DNA of 39,401 bases from an uncultured Collinsella sp. (GCA_937943045.1 CALEBN010000037.1:1-39401), one strand, 5' to 3'. Counted from the first letter of the stretch, positions 22,968-31,403 are shown. The notes: generated by a model not told the origin, from the sequence alone. Made by a program: numbers and translations.

Positions 22968-23044
22968 TATATACATTTTTCAAGACACAAATCGGCGAGC
23001 GGAAAAGTGATCCGTCTCCTCCGTCCCCAGCGGATTACTTGGTG

Positions 23045-23108
23045 GTTGCGGTGAAATAGTTCCTAAATGGGGCTTCAAGCCCCCAAACAGGAACTATTCC
23101 ACCGCAAC
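23045..23108. repeat. 64-bp cruciform-type palindrome, probable terminator of SIS copy 3
   Basis: GTTGCGGTGAAATAGTTCCT (23045-23064) pairs with 23089-23108 with one mismatch. Inside it GGGGCTT and AAGCCCC form a second stem. It lies 37 bases past the SIS stop codon. There is no T-tract, so it is more like a REP-type repeat that may also stop transcription. Confidence 0.75.
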
Positions 23109-23144
23109 TTATGAGGACATCGAGCTGTTAGGCTGCTCCATCCC

Positions 23145-24137
23145 CTAGTAATCGAGCTTCCACATGTAGCGGCGCGTCATATAGTCCTTGTGGGTAACGG
23201 CAGAGAGTGCACGCATGTAGACGTTGTTGAGGATCGGGGCAAAAATCAGGTGGTTGAAGTACTCGCTCACGCTGTCCTTGATGTCGTTGAGGCCGAGCTC
23301 CTTGGCGTCAAGCTGATAGACGCGCTCGCCACCGTACTGGTTGACGAAGCGGATGCCGCGCTCGTCGTTGCAGCGGCTGCGGCCGACGCTGATGAGCTGG
23401 AACAGCGAGGTACGCTTGTCCAGGATCTCGAAGGGGCCGTGGAAGAAGTCGCAGGTGTTGATGGTGCAGGAGTCGATCTGCAGCATCTCCTGCACGTTGC
23501 AGATGCTAAAGACGTAGGCGGCACCAAAGAGCGGACCCTGAGCCATGACGTTGATGCAGGGCTTGTCGGCGTTCTGCTCGGCCCACTTGGCAGCGAGCGG
23601 ACGGGTGTACTCGACGGCCTTGCGATAGATGGGGTCGACCAAGTCGAACGCGGCCATAGCGGTCTCGTACTCGGCATAGCCCTCGGTCTGCTGCGTAAGC
23701 TCCATGGCGATCATGGTCACGACGGCGGAGTTGGTCCGGCCCATGCAGGACTCGTCGACGGCCAGGCTGTCGTACTTGATCTTGTAGTCGCAGACCTCGG
23801 TGAGGCCGGACTCGTCAACATAGATGGCGATGGTGCTGGCGCCGTGGTCCTTGGCGACCTGGGCGGCAACGATGGTCTCCTTGGTGCCGCGCATGGACAC
23901 GACGACGGCCAGGGTGTTCTCGTTGACGTAGGCCGGGGTGGCGTGCACGAACTCGTTGCTGGTGTAGCTGGAGCTCACGACCTGCGTGGCCTCGTGCTCC
24001 ATAAAGTACTGGGCAGGATAGTTGCCGCCGTTGGATCCGCCGGCGCCAATCCACACGACGCGCTTGATGCCGCCCTTGTCTGCCTTGTCAGCCAAAACCT
24101 GGGAGACGACGTCTTTAACCTGTTCCTGAGTAGTCAT
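23145..24137 (-). CDS. SIS-domain deglycase/isomerase (FrlB/FraB-like), copy 3
   Basis: A 330-residue two-SIS-domain protein. GAGGSNGGNYPAQYF (31-45) is the first loop. The segment YTSNEFVHATP is strikingly FrlB-like. The second loop reads VSMRGTKETI (80-89), lacking the usual Ser-x-Ser/Gly-Gly pattern of the other two copies. E217 and H233 (FFHGPFE) keep the 16-residue catalytic spacing, but GEYFHGPFE has become CDFFHGPFE. It ends RRYMWKLDY. Divergent from its own GntR regulator, with three GCATACAA sites between. Probably acts on a different substrate from copies 1 and 2; fructoselysine-6-phosphate is a candidate. Confidence 0.82.
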   Translation of the reverse strand: MTTQEQVKDVVSQVLADKADKGGIKRVVWIGAGGSNGGNYPAQYFMEHEATQVVSSSYTSNEFVHATPAYVNENTLAVVVSMRGTKETIVAAQVAKDHGASTIAIYVDESGLTEVCDYKIKYDSLAVDESCMGRTNSAVVTMIAMELTQQTEGYAEYETAMAAFDLVDPIYRKAVEYTRPLAAKWAEQNADKPCINVMAQGPLFGAAYVFSICNVQEMLQIDSCTINTCDFFHGPFEILDKRTSLFQLISVGRSRCNDERGIRFVNQYGGERVYQLDAKELGLNDIKDSVSEYFNHLIFAPILNNVYMRALSAVTHKDYMTRRYMWKLDY

Positions 24138-24175
24138 CGTGCATCAGCCTTTCTTCTCGTTTGATGCTCTCGATG

Positions 24176-24222
24176 GCATACAAGTTACATACATGTTTTG
24201 GTTATGTCGACTAGTTGTATGC
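24176..24222. promoter_or_regulatory. Operator sites GCATACAAGTTA and TAGTTGTATGC in the SIS-3/GntR divergent region
   Basis: GCATACAAGTTA at 24176-24187 and its near complement TAGTTGTATGC at 24212-24222 lie upstream of SIS copy 3. With the third copy at 24315 they mark the 205-bp divergent region as a regulator target. Confidence 0.55.
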
Positions 24223-24314
24223 TATATTTGTCTTAGAAATTTTGCTGGTAAGGTTTTCGGTAGCTCGATACCAGCGGTTTTATTGTTGTGTTGAATACAT
24301 GCTTGCTTAGATAA

Positions 24315-24326
24315 GCATACAAGTTA
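24315..24326. promoter_or_regulatory. Third GCATACAAGTTA site, 16 bp before the GntR start
   Basis: An exact 12-base repeat of the 24176-24187 site, placed to allow the regulator to repress its own gene. Confidence 0.55.
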
Positions 24327-24342
24327 GATATAGGCTGATCGC

Positions 24343-25065
24343 ATGAACGCTTCATCTAAAAAGAAACTGAGCCAATACGAGCGCTTGGCGGGTACGCTTC
24401 GCGACCGCATCGCCACCGGCACCTACGCACGCGGAGACAAGCTACCATCCGAGATGGAGCTCATGGACGAATCGGGGCTGTCGCGCAGCACCGTGCGCCA
24501 TGCCCTTAAGGTGCTCGTTGATGAGGGTCTGGTTCGAACCGAGCGCGGGCGCGGCGCCTTTGTGGCCGACACGCCGGCGCTCCACGAGAACAACCTGGTG
24601 TTTTCGAGCTATACGGCGCAGGTCCAGGGTCAGGGCATGAAGCCCACCACGCGCACGGTGGACTCGGGCTTTACCAAGGCGGGCGGCAGCATAGCTAAGT
24701 TCTTTGATGCCGCCGTGGGCAGCAAGCTCGTCAAACTTGTCCGCCTGCGTTATCTGGACGATGCGCCGCTGTGCCTGGAGACCACCTATCTACCACCGAG
24801 CTTTGGGGCACTCATCGATCGCGATATCAACGGTTCGCTCTACGCCACGCTGCGCCAAGAATTCCATCGCGCGCCGGCGCAGGGGCACAAGACCTTTGAG
24901 GTGTGCTATGCCTCGCAAAACGAGGCGTTTTTGCTCAACGTTGAGCGCGGGCAGGCGCTGATCCTGATCACCGATTACGTCTACGACACCGACGGCCGCC
25001 CGCTCCATGTCTCCAAGCGCATCCAACGCACCGACCGCGCCAAATACACCGAGCCCATCGGCTAA
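24343..25065 (+). CDS. GntR/HutC-family regulator with UTRA domain, divergent from SIS copy 3
   Basis: A 240-residue regulator and the only plus-strand one here. The winged helix covers ~8-78 (YERLAGTLRDRIATGTY, KLPSEMELMDESGLSR, TVRHALKVL, ERGRGAFV) and the UTRA domain ~90-240. It diverges from SIS copy 3 across a 205-bp region with three GCATACAA-type sites, the classic layout for a local repressor/activator. The ribosome site is weak (TAGG about ten bases upstream). The stop codon TAA overlaps the first bases of a hairpin repeat that ends both this gene and the convergent acetyltransferase. Confidence 0.9.
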   Translation: MNASSKKKLSQYERLAGTLRDRIATGTYARGDKLPSEMELMDESGLSRSTVRHALKVLVDEGLVRTERGRGAFVADTPALHENNLVFSSYTAQVQGQGMKPTTRTVDSGFTKAGGSIAKFFDAAVGSKLVKLVRLRYLDDAPLCLETTYLPPSFGALIDRDINGSLYATLRQEFHRAPAQGHKTFEVCYASQNEAFLLNVERGQALILITDYVYDTDGRPLHVSKRIQRTDRAKYTEPIG

Positions 25066-25100
25066 CCTGCCAAAATAAACCTGTCCCTAAATGGTAGGTT
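25064..25100. repeat. AACCTGCCA-family repeat acting as a shared terminator
   Basis: AACCTGCCA (25064-25072) and TGGTAGGTT (25092-25100) around AAACCTGTCCC, as in 7541-7588 but without GCCCAGATAA. It overlaps the GntR stop codon and supplies the TAG stop of the convergent acetyltransferase. Confidence 0.75.
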
Positions 25101-25677
25101 TGGGGAGGTCGGGGAACCAGGTTGGCTTAGGTTGGTTAGGGACGCGCTCGGCTAGGACCAACTCCATCCAACACATGTCGTACCAGCGGCCGAACTTTTG
25201 GGCGCAGCGGTCAAAGGCGCCCACCAGGCGGTAGCCCATATGGGCATGGAAATCCTGACTGTTGTGCGTCAGATACTCATCGTCCTTGTCGTGCGGCACG
25301 GCGATGAGGGCGCACATGTTGGTGATGCCCATCGCGATCAGACATTGCTTGAGCGCATCGTGCAGCTTGCGGCCCAGCCCGCCGTGGCGCACATCGCGTG
25401 CCAGGTAGATCGACGTCTCGACCGACCAGTCGTAGGCCTCGCGGCTGTTAAGCGCGCTCACATAGGCATAGCCTACCGGACGCCCGCCCAGCTCCATCAC
25501 CAGATACGGATAGCGCTTGAGCGTGCGTTCGATGCGCCCGGCGAACTCCTCAACGCTCGGCACCTCGTATTCGCAGGTAATCGCCGTCTGGCGCACATAC
25601 GGCTCATAGATGGCAAGCAACGCCGGCGCATCATCGGGCGTCGCCAGGCGAATCGTCGGCTCGGACATCTCGGTCAT
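25087..25677 (-). CDS. GNAT-family N-acetyltransferase (phosphinothricin acetyltransferase-like)
   Basis: A 196-residue cytoplasmic acetyl-CoA transferase. TIRLATPDDAPALLAIYEPYVRQTAITCEY at the N-terminus and the acetyl-CoA loop DVRHGGLGRKLHDAL are typical of the Pat/MnaT group, which acetylates small amino-acid-like compounds. GFR-type residues HMGYRLVGAFDRCAQKFGRWYD follow. The family is ~170 residues; the extra C-terminus (VPNQPKPTWFPDLPKPTI) is Pro-rich and its end is encoded by a hairpin repeat, suggesting the original stop was lost when the repeat arrived. ATG 25677 is used; another Met lies three codons on. Confidence 0.87.
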   Translation of the reverse strand: MTEMSEPTIRLATPDDAPALLAIYEPYVRQTAITCEYEVPSVEEFAGRIERTLKRYPYLVMELGGRPVGYAYVSALNSREAYDWSVETSIYLARDVRHGGLGRKLHDALKQCLIAMGITNMCALIAVPHDKDDEYLTHNSQDFHAHMGYRLVGAFDRCAQKFGRWYDMCWMELVLAERVPNQPKPTWFPDLPKPTI

Positions 25678-25701
25678 ACAACTCTTCTCCCCAAAAGCAA
25701 A

Positions 25702-25735
25702 GGCCGCCCTGCGCCAAACCCAGCGCAAGGCGGCC
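25702..25735 (-). terminator. Intrinsic terminator of the threonine aldolase gene
   Basis: GGCCGCC-x-TGCGC (25702-25714) pairs with 25723-25735 with one mismatch; on the minus strand TTTGCTTTT follows. It lies 18 bases beyond the stop codon. Confidence 0.8.
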
Positions 25736-25753
25736 CCTCGTCATTACATCAGG

Positions 25754-26779
25754 CTACAGGACAGCCGCCAGCGCGTCGATGTCCTCCTGCGTCGTGGCCC
25801 AGCTGGTGCAAAAGCGCACCACCGTGTGGGTCTCATCGTACTTTTCCCAGTACTCGATCGAGGCATGCTCGCGAATGCGGGCCATATCCTCGTTGGGCAG
25901 AATCACGAACTGCTGGTTCGTGGGCGTCTCCAAGAAGAACTGGTAGCCGCGCTCGTGCAGCACACGACGCAGCGCCTGAGCGGTCTCAATCGCCTGGCGA
26001 CCAATCTCAAAATACAGGCCATCGGTAAAAAGAGCCTCGAACTGCACACCCGTCAGGCGGCCCTTGGCCAGCAACGCGCCGTGCTGCTTAATACGCGGAA
26101 TGGGGTGCGCCGGGGCGTGCATGCCACAGAACACCACAGCCTCGCCGCAGAGCGCACCACACTTGGTGCCGCCGATGTAGAACACGTCACACAGCTGCGC
26201 CAGCTCGGGCAGGGTAATGTCGCACTCATCGGCCGCCAGCGCATAGGCCAGGCGAGCACCGTCCACAAACAGCGGAATCTCGCGCTTCTGGCACACCGCA
26301 TGAATCGCCTCGAGCTCGGCCTTGGAGTACAGCGTGCCGTACTCGGTCGACAGGCTCACATACGCCGCACCCGGAAACACCATGTGCTCATGGCTCTCGT
26401 TTTCGTAGAACACCTGGATATAGTTCTCGAGATCCTCGGCGTGCATCTTGCCCTCATAGCCGGGGATGGTGAGCACCTTGTGACCACCAAACTCGATAGC
26501 ACCCGCCTCATGCCCGGCAACGTGGCCGGTCTCGGCGGCAACAACGCCCTCGTAGGGCGCAAGCAGCATGTCAATCACCGTCGCGTTGGCCTGCGTGCCG
26601 CCCACCAGAAAAAACACGTCGGCATCGGGGGCCTGACAGGCCTCGCGGATAAGCTGCTTGGCACGCTCGGTGTGTGCATCGGTACCGTAGCCGGGCTGCG
26701 GCTCCATATTGGTGTCGACGAGCGCCTGCAGCACTGCCGGATGTGCGCCGTGGGAATAGTCGTTGTTAAACGCGAGCAT
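25754..26779 (-). CDS. Low-specificity L-threonine aldolase (PLP enzyme)
   Basis: A 341-residue fold-type I PLP enzyme that splits threonine or allo-threonine to glycine and acetaldehyde. FNNDYSHGAHPAVL at the N-terminus, ETGHVAGHEAGAIEFGGHK (H86/H90 region stacking on PLP), FVDGARL (D173, pyridine N) and YIGGTKCGAL (K206, Schiff base) are the family's landmarks. Length is normal. GAGAGG lies seven bases before the ATG. Other beta-eliminating lyases share the fold, so threonine specificity is inferred. Confidence 0.92.
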   Translation of the reverse strand: MLAFNNDYSHGAHPAVLQALVDTNMEPQPGYGTDAHTERAKQLIREACQAPDADVFFLVGGTQANATVIDMLLAPYEGVVAAETGHVAGHEAGAIEFGGHKVLTIPGYEGKMHAEDLENYIQVFYENESHEHMVFPGAAYVSLSTEYGTLYSKAELEAIHAVCQKREIPLFVDGARLAYALAADECDITLPELAQLCDVFYIGGTKCGALCGEAVVFCGMHAPAHPIPRIKQHGALLAKGRLTGVQFEALFTDGLYFEIGRQAIETAQALRRVLHERGYQFFLETPTNQQFVILPNEDMARIREHASIEYWEKYDETHTVVRFCTSWATTQEDIDALAAVL

Positions 26780-26824
26780 GGCAATCCTCTCTAGCCGGGC
26801 ACGGGCCCGATGATTCAAACGGGG

Positions 26825-27688
26825 CTATTGTACGCCGTTGGGATAGGCAATGCGCGCGGCAAGGCACTCAAGCGCCAGCACCAGGGCAAAGCCGCAGCTC
26901 ACGTCGCTCAAAAAATGCGCTCCGATCACGATGCGGCCAAAGGCGACGAGCGCCGCGACCACAGCCGCCGCCCAAAAGATCACGCGGCGACGCGAAGGTT
27001 TTTCCTTAAAGGCTGCTGCGGGAAGCCCGGCGAGCATAAGGCCGATCGCCGCATGCGCGGTGTGCCCGCTCGCGAACGACTTGAACCCGTCCTTGATCAC
27101 GCCGGCGGCGATATAGGTCCACTTGTCGGGATTGCCGATTACCCACCACGGCTGAAAATTGAGCCCCGGCGTGACCTCGATCACGCGCATGCGCGGGCGC
27201 GACCACAGCGGCTTGACGATCACGTTGAGGATAATGGCCTGAGCGACCCACACGGCAAGTACCATCAACGCCCAGCGCATAAGCTCGTCGGGCGCGGTGT
27301 CGCGCGTGAGACGATAGACGATAAAGTTAGCAGCAATCACCAGCACAAACGTCAGCACCAGCTGAACGGCAATGAGTTTGCCGCCAACCCGCAGGGACGA
27401 AACGATCTCGTAGCCAGCCAGACCAACGTTAACGAGGATGCCGAGCACGGCGAGCCATTTGCTCCCCCTGGAGTCGGGACGCACCGCTCGCACGAGCATA
27501 ACGCCTGCGATGCTCGCCGTCAGCTCAAACGGCAGCTCGCCGGCAGCCTCGATAAAGCGGCCGTACATGCTGCCGATGTTGAACAGCGCGCTCGAGATCT
27601 GATAATCGAAGAAGCTGCCCACGCCCAGACAAAGACACAGGACAACCGCGATAATGGCGACGTCTTTCTTATAGATGTATCCGAACAT
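26825..27688 (-). CDS. PAP2-family membrane phosphatase
   Basis: A 287-residue membrane protein with about six or seven hydrophobic segments. The catalytic signature is in the C-terminal third: KPLWSRPR, FASGHTAHAAIG (SGH) and GRIVIGAHFLSDV (the H and D of the R-x5-H-x3-D motif). It probably dephosphorylates a lipid pyrophosphate or phosphatidic acid, or undecaprenyl pyrophosphate, facing the outside. The first motif is short of the canonical K-x6-RP. It starts 57 bases after mfd stops, same strand. Confidence 0.87.
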   Translation of the reverse strand: MFGYIYKKDVAIIAVVLCLCLGVGSFFDYQISSALFNIGSMYGRFIEAAGELPFELTASIAGVMLVRAVRPDSRGSKWLAVLGILVNVGLAGYEIVSSLRVGGKLIAVQLVLTFVLVIAANFIVYRLTRDTAPDELMRWALMVLAVWVAQAIILNVIVKPLWSRPRMRVIEVTPGLNFQPWWVIGNPDKWTYIAAGVIKDGFKSFASGHTAHAAIGLMLAGLPAAAFKEKPSRRRVIFWAAAVVAALVAFGRIVIGAHFLSDVSCGFALVLALECLAARIAYPNGVQ

Positions 27689-27721
27689 GCTTTCCTTTCG
27701 ATGGAACCAGAGTGCCCAAAT

Positions 27722-27738
27722 GGGGCGTTTGCAGCGTC
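27722..27738. repeat. 17-bp fragment shared with the repeat block at 14871-14887
   Basis: GGGGCGTTTGCAGCGTC is identical in both places, and both are followed after a few bases by CCGTTA. Here it adjoins the mfd stop codon; it looks like a remnant of the larger stem-loop repeat. Confidence 0.5.
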
Positions 27739-27744
27739 GACCCG

Positions 27745-30700
27745 TTAGTCGTCGTCGCTCGCACCCAACTGCTGCAACAGCATGAGTGCCGCGGCCACGG
27801 GGCCGGTACCGTCGTTGGCGTCGAGACCGCGACCCAGGCCGCTGCCCGCGCCGGCGCCCGCCTTGTAGGGCACCGACAGTTTGCGGCTCTTGGGGAAGTT
27901 CACCGCGCCATAGCGGGTCTTTAGCTCAAAGGCCACCTTCTTGGGCACGTCGATGCCCAAAAACGTGATGCGACCGCCGCTGAGCGTAACGCTCTCGAGC
28001 CCCAGGCGCTCGCCGCGAATGCGGATTCGTGCGCGATTGAACAGGTTGAGTCCTGCCAACGGCAGCTCGCCATGCGCGGCCTCGGTCTCTTCCTGCACCT
28101 CATCGATGCTCTCCAGGTCCTCGGCCGCTGCGAGCCTGCGGTACACGAGCACGCGCTGATCCACCGCCGGCAGGTACTCCTCGGACAAGAAGTAGTCGGC
28201 CGGCAGGTTAATGCCCACGCTCGCCGCCTCCACGCCGGCGTCGTCATCGCCGCGCGCCTCGGCCACCGCCTGGCCCAGCATCTGCGTAAACAGGTCAAAG
28301 CCCACGCTCGACAGGTTGCCGTGCTGCTCGGCGCCCATAAGCGAGCCGGCGCCGCGAATCTCCAGGTCGCGCATAGCGATGCGCATGCCGCTGCCCAGGT
28401 CCTGGAACTCGGAAAGTGCGGTCAGGCGCGCCGTCGCCTCCTCGGTGAGTGGCAGCTCGCCCGGGAACATAAAGTACGCGTAGGCCTGCGTGGCAGAGCG
28501 ACCCACACGACCCTTGAGCTGGTAGAGCTGCGCCAGGCCCAGGCGCTGCGAGTCCTCGATGATCAGCGTGTTGGCGGTCGCGTTGTCGATACCGCTCTCC
28601 ACGATGGTCGTGGCGATGAGCACGTCGATCTTTTTGGTCGCGAACTCGATCATCACGTCCTCGACCTCGCGCGGACTCATCTTGCCGTGCGCCACACCCA
28701 CGCGCGCCTCGGGCGCGGCCTCGTGCACGCGCGCCACGGCGTCGTCGATGGTCTTGACGCGGTTGGACACGTAGTACACCTGGCCGCCGCGACCCACCTC
28801 CAGGCGAATCGCCGCGCTTACCACATCGGGGTCGTACTCCCCCACGTGCACGATCACGGGACGACGCCCAGTCGGTGGCGTGGTGATCAGGCTCATGTCG
28901 CGCACGCCACTCGTAGCCATCTGCATGGTACGCGGGATGGGCGTTGCCGAAAGCGTGAGCACGTCAATCTGCTCGCGCAGGTTCTTGAGCTGCTCCTTGT
29001 GCTGCACGCCAAAGCGTTGCTCCTCGTCGATGATCACCAGGCCCAGGTTCTTGGGGTTCACATCGGCCGAAAGCAGACGGTGCGTGCCGATGAGCACGTC
29101 GATCGTGCCCTCGGCAAACGCCTTGAGCGCGCGCTTTTGCTGCGCCGGCGTGCGGAAGCGGCTGAGCACCTCGACCTCCAGGCCAAACGGGGCAAAGCGC
29201 TCAAAGAATGTCTCGTAGTGCTGTTGGGCCAGAATGGTCGTGGGGCAGAGCACCATGACCTGACGGCCGGAGTCCACGCACTTAAAGGCCGCGCGCAGGG
29301 CGACCTCGGTCTTGCCGAAACCCACGTCGCCGCACAGCAGGCGGTCCATGGGCTTGGGCGCCTCCATGTCGGCCTTGATGTCGGCGATAGCCTCCAGCTG
29401 GTCACGCGTCTCGTCGTAGGGGAAGCTCTGCTCCATCTCGATCTGCTCGGGCGTATCGGGCGGACAGGCGATACCGGTAATCGACGAGCGGCGCGTATAC
29501 AGGTCGACCAGGTCAAACGCCAGCTTTTTGGCATTCTTGCGCGCCTTGTTGGTAGCCCGCGTCCAGTCGGCGGTGTTGAGCCTGGTCAAGCGCGGTTTAT
29601 CACCGTCGGGACCAACGTAGCGCGTAATGCGGTCAACCTGCTCCAGCGGCACGTAGAGCTTGTCGCCATCGGCATATTCCAGCAAAAAGTAGTCGCGCTC
29701 CTTGCCGCCCACTTCCTGGCGCGCAATCTCGCTAAAGAGCGCGATGCCGTGGGTAGCGTGCACCACGTAGTCGCCCGGCTTAAACGGGAAGGTGATCTGC
29801 GTAATATCCACCTTGCGACGGCTGCGCGCGCGGTTGGCATCCATGCGGGCGTTGAGGTCGGCGATCGAGAACACGGCCAGGTTGGCATCGGGCACCACTA
29901 CGCCTTGCGGCAGGGCGGCATCGACAAAGGTCACGCGTCCGCGCGAGATGGTGGGCACGGCGGCGCCGGCGGCAGCTTGGGCGGCACCCGCTTCGAGCGA
30001 GCGGGCGTTAAGCGCGTCGGCGCGGCGCTCGCGAATGGAAGCATGGGCCTCCTGGCGTGCGGCACGGTCGGCGGAATCCGCCGCTGCCACGCGCACGCGC
30101 TCGCCGATGGCGCCGGCGTTTTCGGGCGCGGCGGTCAGCGATTCCTCAAAGGTAATGCCCTCGTCGCCAAAGGTGAGTTCCATCGACTCGCGCGCACCGC
30201 GGTCGGGGATGGCAAACACGCAGGCATAGCGCTTGCCCACGACCTCCTGGATGCGCGTCATAAAACGGTTGTCCGAGCCTGCGATGGCAGGCTGCTCAAT
30301 CTTGAGCTCGGCCGTCACCGCACCGCCGGCGCGGATGAGGCTCACGTAGTTCAGGCGTTGCTGGGAACCAAAGTCGAGTTGCTGGGCACGCACGTACAGG
30401 CCGTCCAGACGGTCGACCCCCGCCTCGCCGGCACGCGCCTCGATATCCTCGTAGGCGCGCAGGCAATCGTCGAACAGCGAGCGCGGCTCGGACAGCACCA
30501 CGAGCGACTTGCCGCTCACATGCGACAGCGGGCTCACGGTCTGGCCGTACATCACCGGCAAAAAGCGGTCGAGCTCAGGCGTGACGATGCGCGCATCCAC
30601 CATCTCGAGCAGCGCCGCCAACTTGCTGTCGTCCTGGCTGGCGCGATAGAGCGCCACATGCATGTTGTGGACGGCGTCGTCGGTGAGTGCGAGCTCGCGA

Positions 30701-31377
30701 CAGGGGAAGATCTCGATGCTGTCCTCGTTGCCGATGGTCTGGCCCGTCGAACTCACCATGCGGCGGATGCGGTCGATCTCGTCGCCAAAGAACTCAATGC
30801 GCACGGGCGCCTTTTCCTGCGCGGGAAACACCTCGACGGTGTCGCCGTGCACACGGAACAGGCCGGGCGCGTCGGCGGCGCCGGCATTGGTATAGCCCAT
30901 GCCCACCAGACGCTGCGGCACCTCGTCAAAGGGAATCTCCTCGCCCACCGCAAAGGTCGTGGACTCCCAGTAGTGGCTCTCGACCGGCGGCACACAGCGC
31001 AGCAGCGCGCGAGCCGAGGCGACCATGATGCAGTTGTCGCCGCGCACGATGCGCCCGAGCGCCTCGCAGCGCTGGGCTACCACGGCGTCGTCGGGCGCCT
31101 GCTCGCGCCAAGGGTAGTCCTTGCGCTCGGGAAAGCGGCACACGTGCGCCAGGCCCACATAGGCGGCCAGACTGCGTGCGGCGCGATCGGCCGCATCCTC
31201 GCCGCTCACAACGTAGACCGTGGGGCGCGGACGACGCGCAAACTGGGCGGCGGCCATAAGCGTTCGGCCCGACTGAGACACGGCCAGCGTCACGTCCTCG
31301 CCAGCATCGAGCCCGGCCTCGACGGTCTGCAGTGCCTCGGCAGTGTAGAGCTGCGCGGCTATACGGTGAATGAGCAT
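27745..31377 (-). CDS. mfd: Transcription-repair coupling factor Mfd
   Basis: A 1210-residue ATPase that removes RNA polymerase stalled at DNA damage and recruits UvrA. In order: UvrB-like domains 1a-2-1b (~1-350), a variable Ala/Arg-rich linker (~420-500), the RNA-polymerase interaction domain (FKPGDYVVHATHGIALFSEI, ~529-600), and the helicase core with Walker A CGDVGFGKTEVALRA (~680) and DEEQRFGVQHKE. Motif V/VI IVESGIDN...QLKGRVGRS and the TRCF C-terminal domain (~1010-1150) complete it. I start at MLIHRI with GGAGG six bases upstream; a longer in-frame start lacks a site and lies in a hairpin. A Gly/Ala-rich tail (AGAGAGSGLGRG) is a lineage-specific addition. Confidence 0.96.
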   Translation of the reverse strand: MLIHRIAAQLYTAEALQTVEAGLDAGEDVTLAVSQSGRTLMAAAQFARRPRPTVYVVSGEDAADRAARSLAAYVGLAHVCRFPERKDYPWREQAPDDAVVAQRCEALGRIVRGDNCIMVASARALLRCVPPVESHYWESTTFAVGEEIPFDEVPQRLVGMGYTNAGAADAPGLFRVHGDTVEVFPAQEKAPVRIEFFGDEIDRIRRMVSSTGQTIGNEDSIEIFPCRELALTDDAVHNMHVALYRASQDDSKLAALLEMVDARIVTPELDRFLPVMYGQTVSPLSHVSGKSLVVLSEPRSLFDDCLRAYEDIEARAGEAGVDRLDGLYVRAQQLDFGSQQRLNYVSLIRAGGAVTAELKIEQPAIAGSDNRFMTRIQEVVGKRYACVFAIPDRGARESMELTFGDEGITFEESLTAAPENAGAIGERVRVAAADSADRAARQEAHASIRERRADALNARSLEAGAAQAAAGAAVPTISRGRVTFVDAALPQGVVVPDANLAVFSIADLNARMDANRARSRRKVDITQITFPFKPGDYVVHATHGIALFSEIARQEVGGKERDYFLLEYADGDKLYVPLEQVDRITRYVGPDGDKPRLTRLNTADWTRATNKARKNAKKLAFDLVDLYTRRSSITGIACPPDTPEQIEMEQSFPYDETRDQLEAIADIKADMEAPKPMDRLLCGDVGFGKTEVALRAAFKCVDSGRQVMVLCPTTILAQQHYETFFERFAPFGLEVEVLSRFRTPAQQKRALKAFAEGTIDVLIGTHRLLSADVNPKNLGLVIIDEEQRFGVQHKEQLKNLREQIDVLTLSATPIPRTMQMATSGVRDMSLITTPPTGRRPVIVHVGEYDPDVVSAAIRLEVGRGGQVYYVSNRVKTIDDAVARVHEAAPEARVGVAHGKMSPREVEDVMIEFATKKIDVLIATTIVESGIDNATANTLIIEDSQRLGLAQLYQLKGRVGRSATQAYAYFMFPGELPLTEEATARLTALSEFQDLGSGMRIAMRDLEIRGAGSLMGAEQHGNLSSVGFDLFTQMLGQAVAEARGDDDAGVEAASVGINLPADYFLSEEYLPAVDQRVLVYRRLAAAEDLESIDEVQEETEAAHGELPLAGLNLFNRARIRIRGERLGLESVTLSGGRITFLGIDVPKKVAFELKTRYGAVNFPKSRKLSVPYKAGAGAGSGLGRGLDANDGTGPVAAALMLLQQLGASDDD

Positions 31378-31403
31378 GCTGTTCCTCCGGCATTGCAACG
31401 CCA

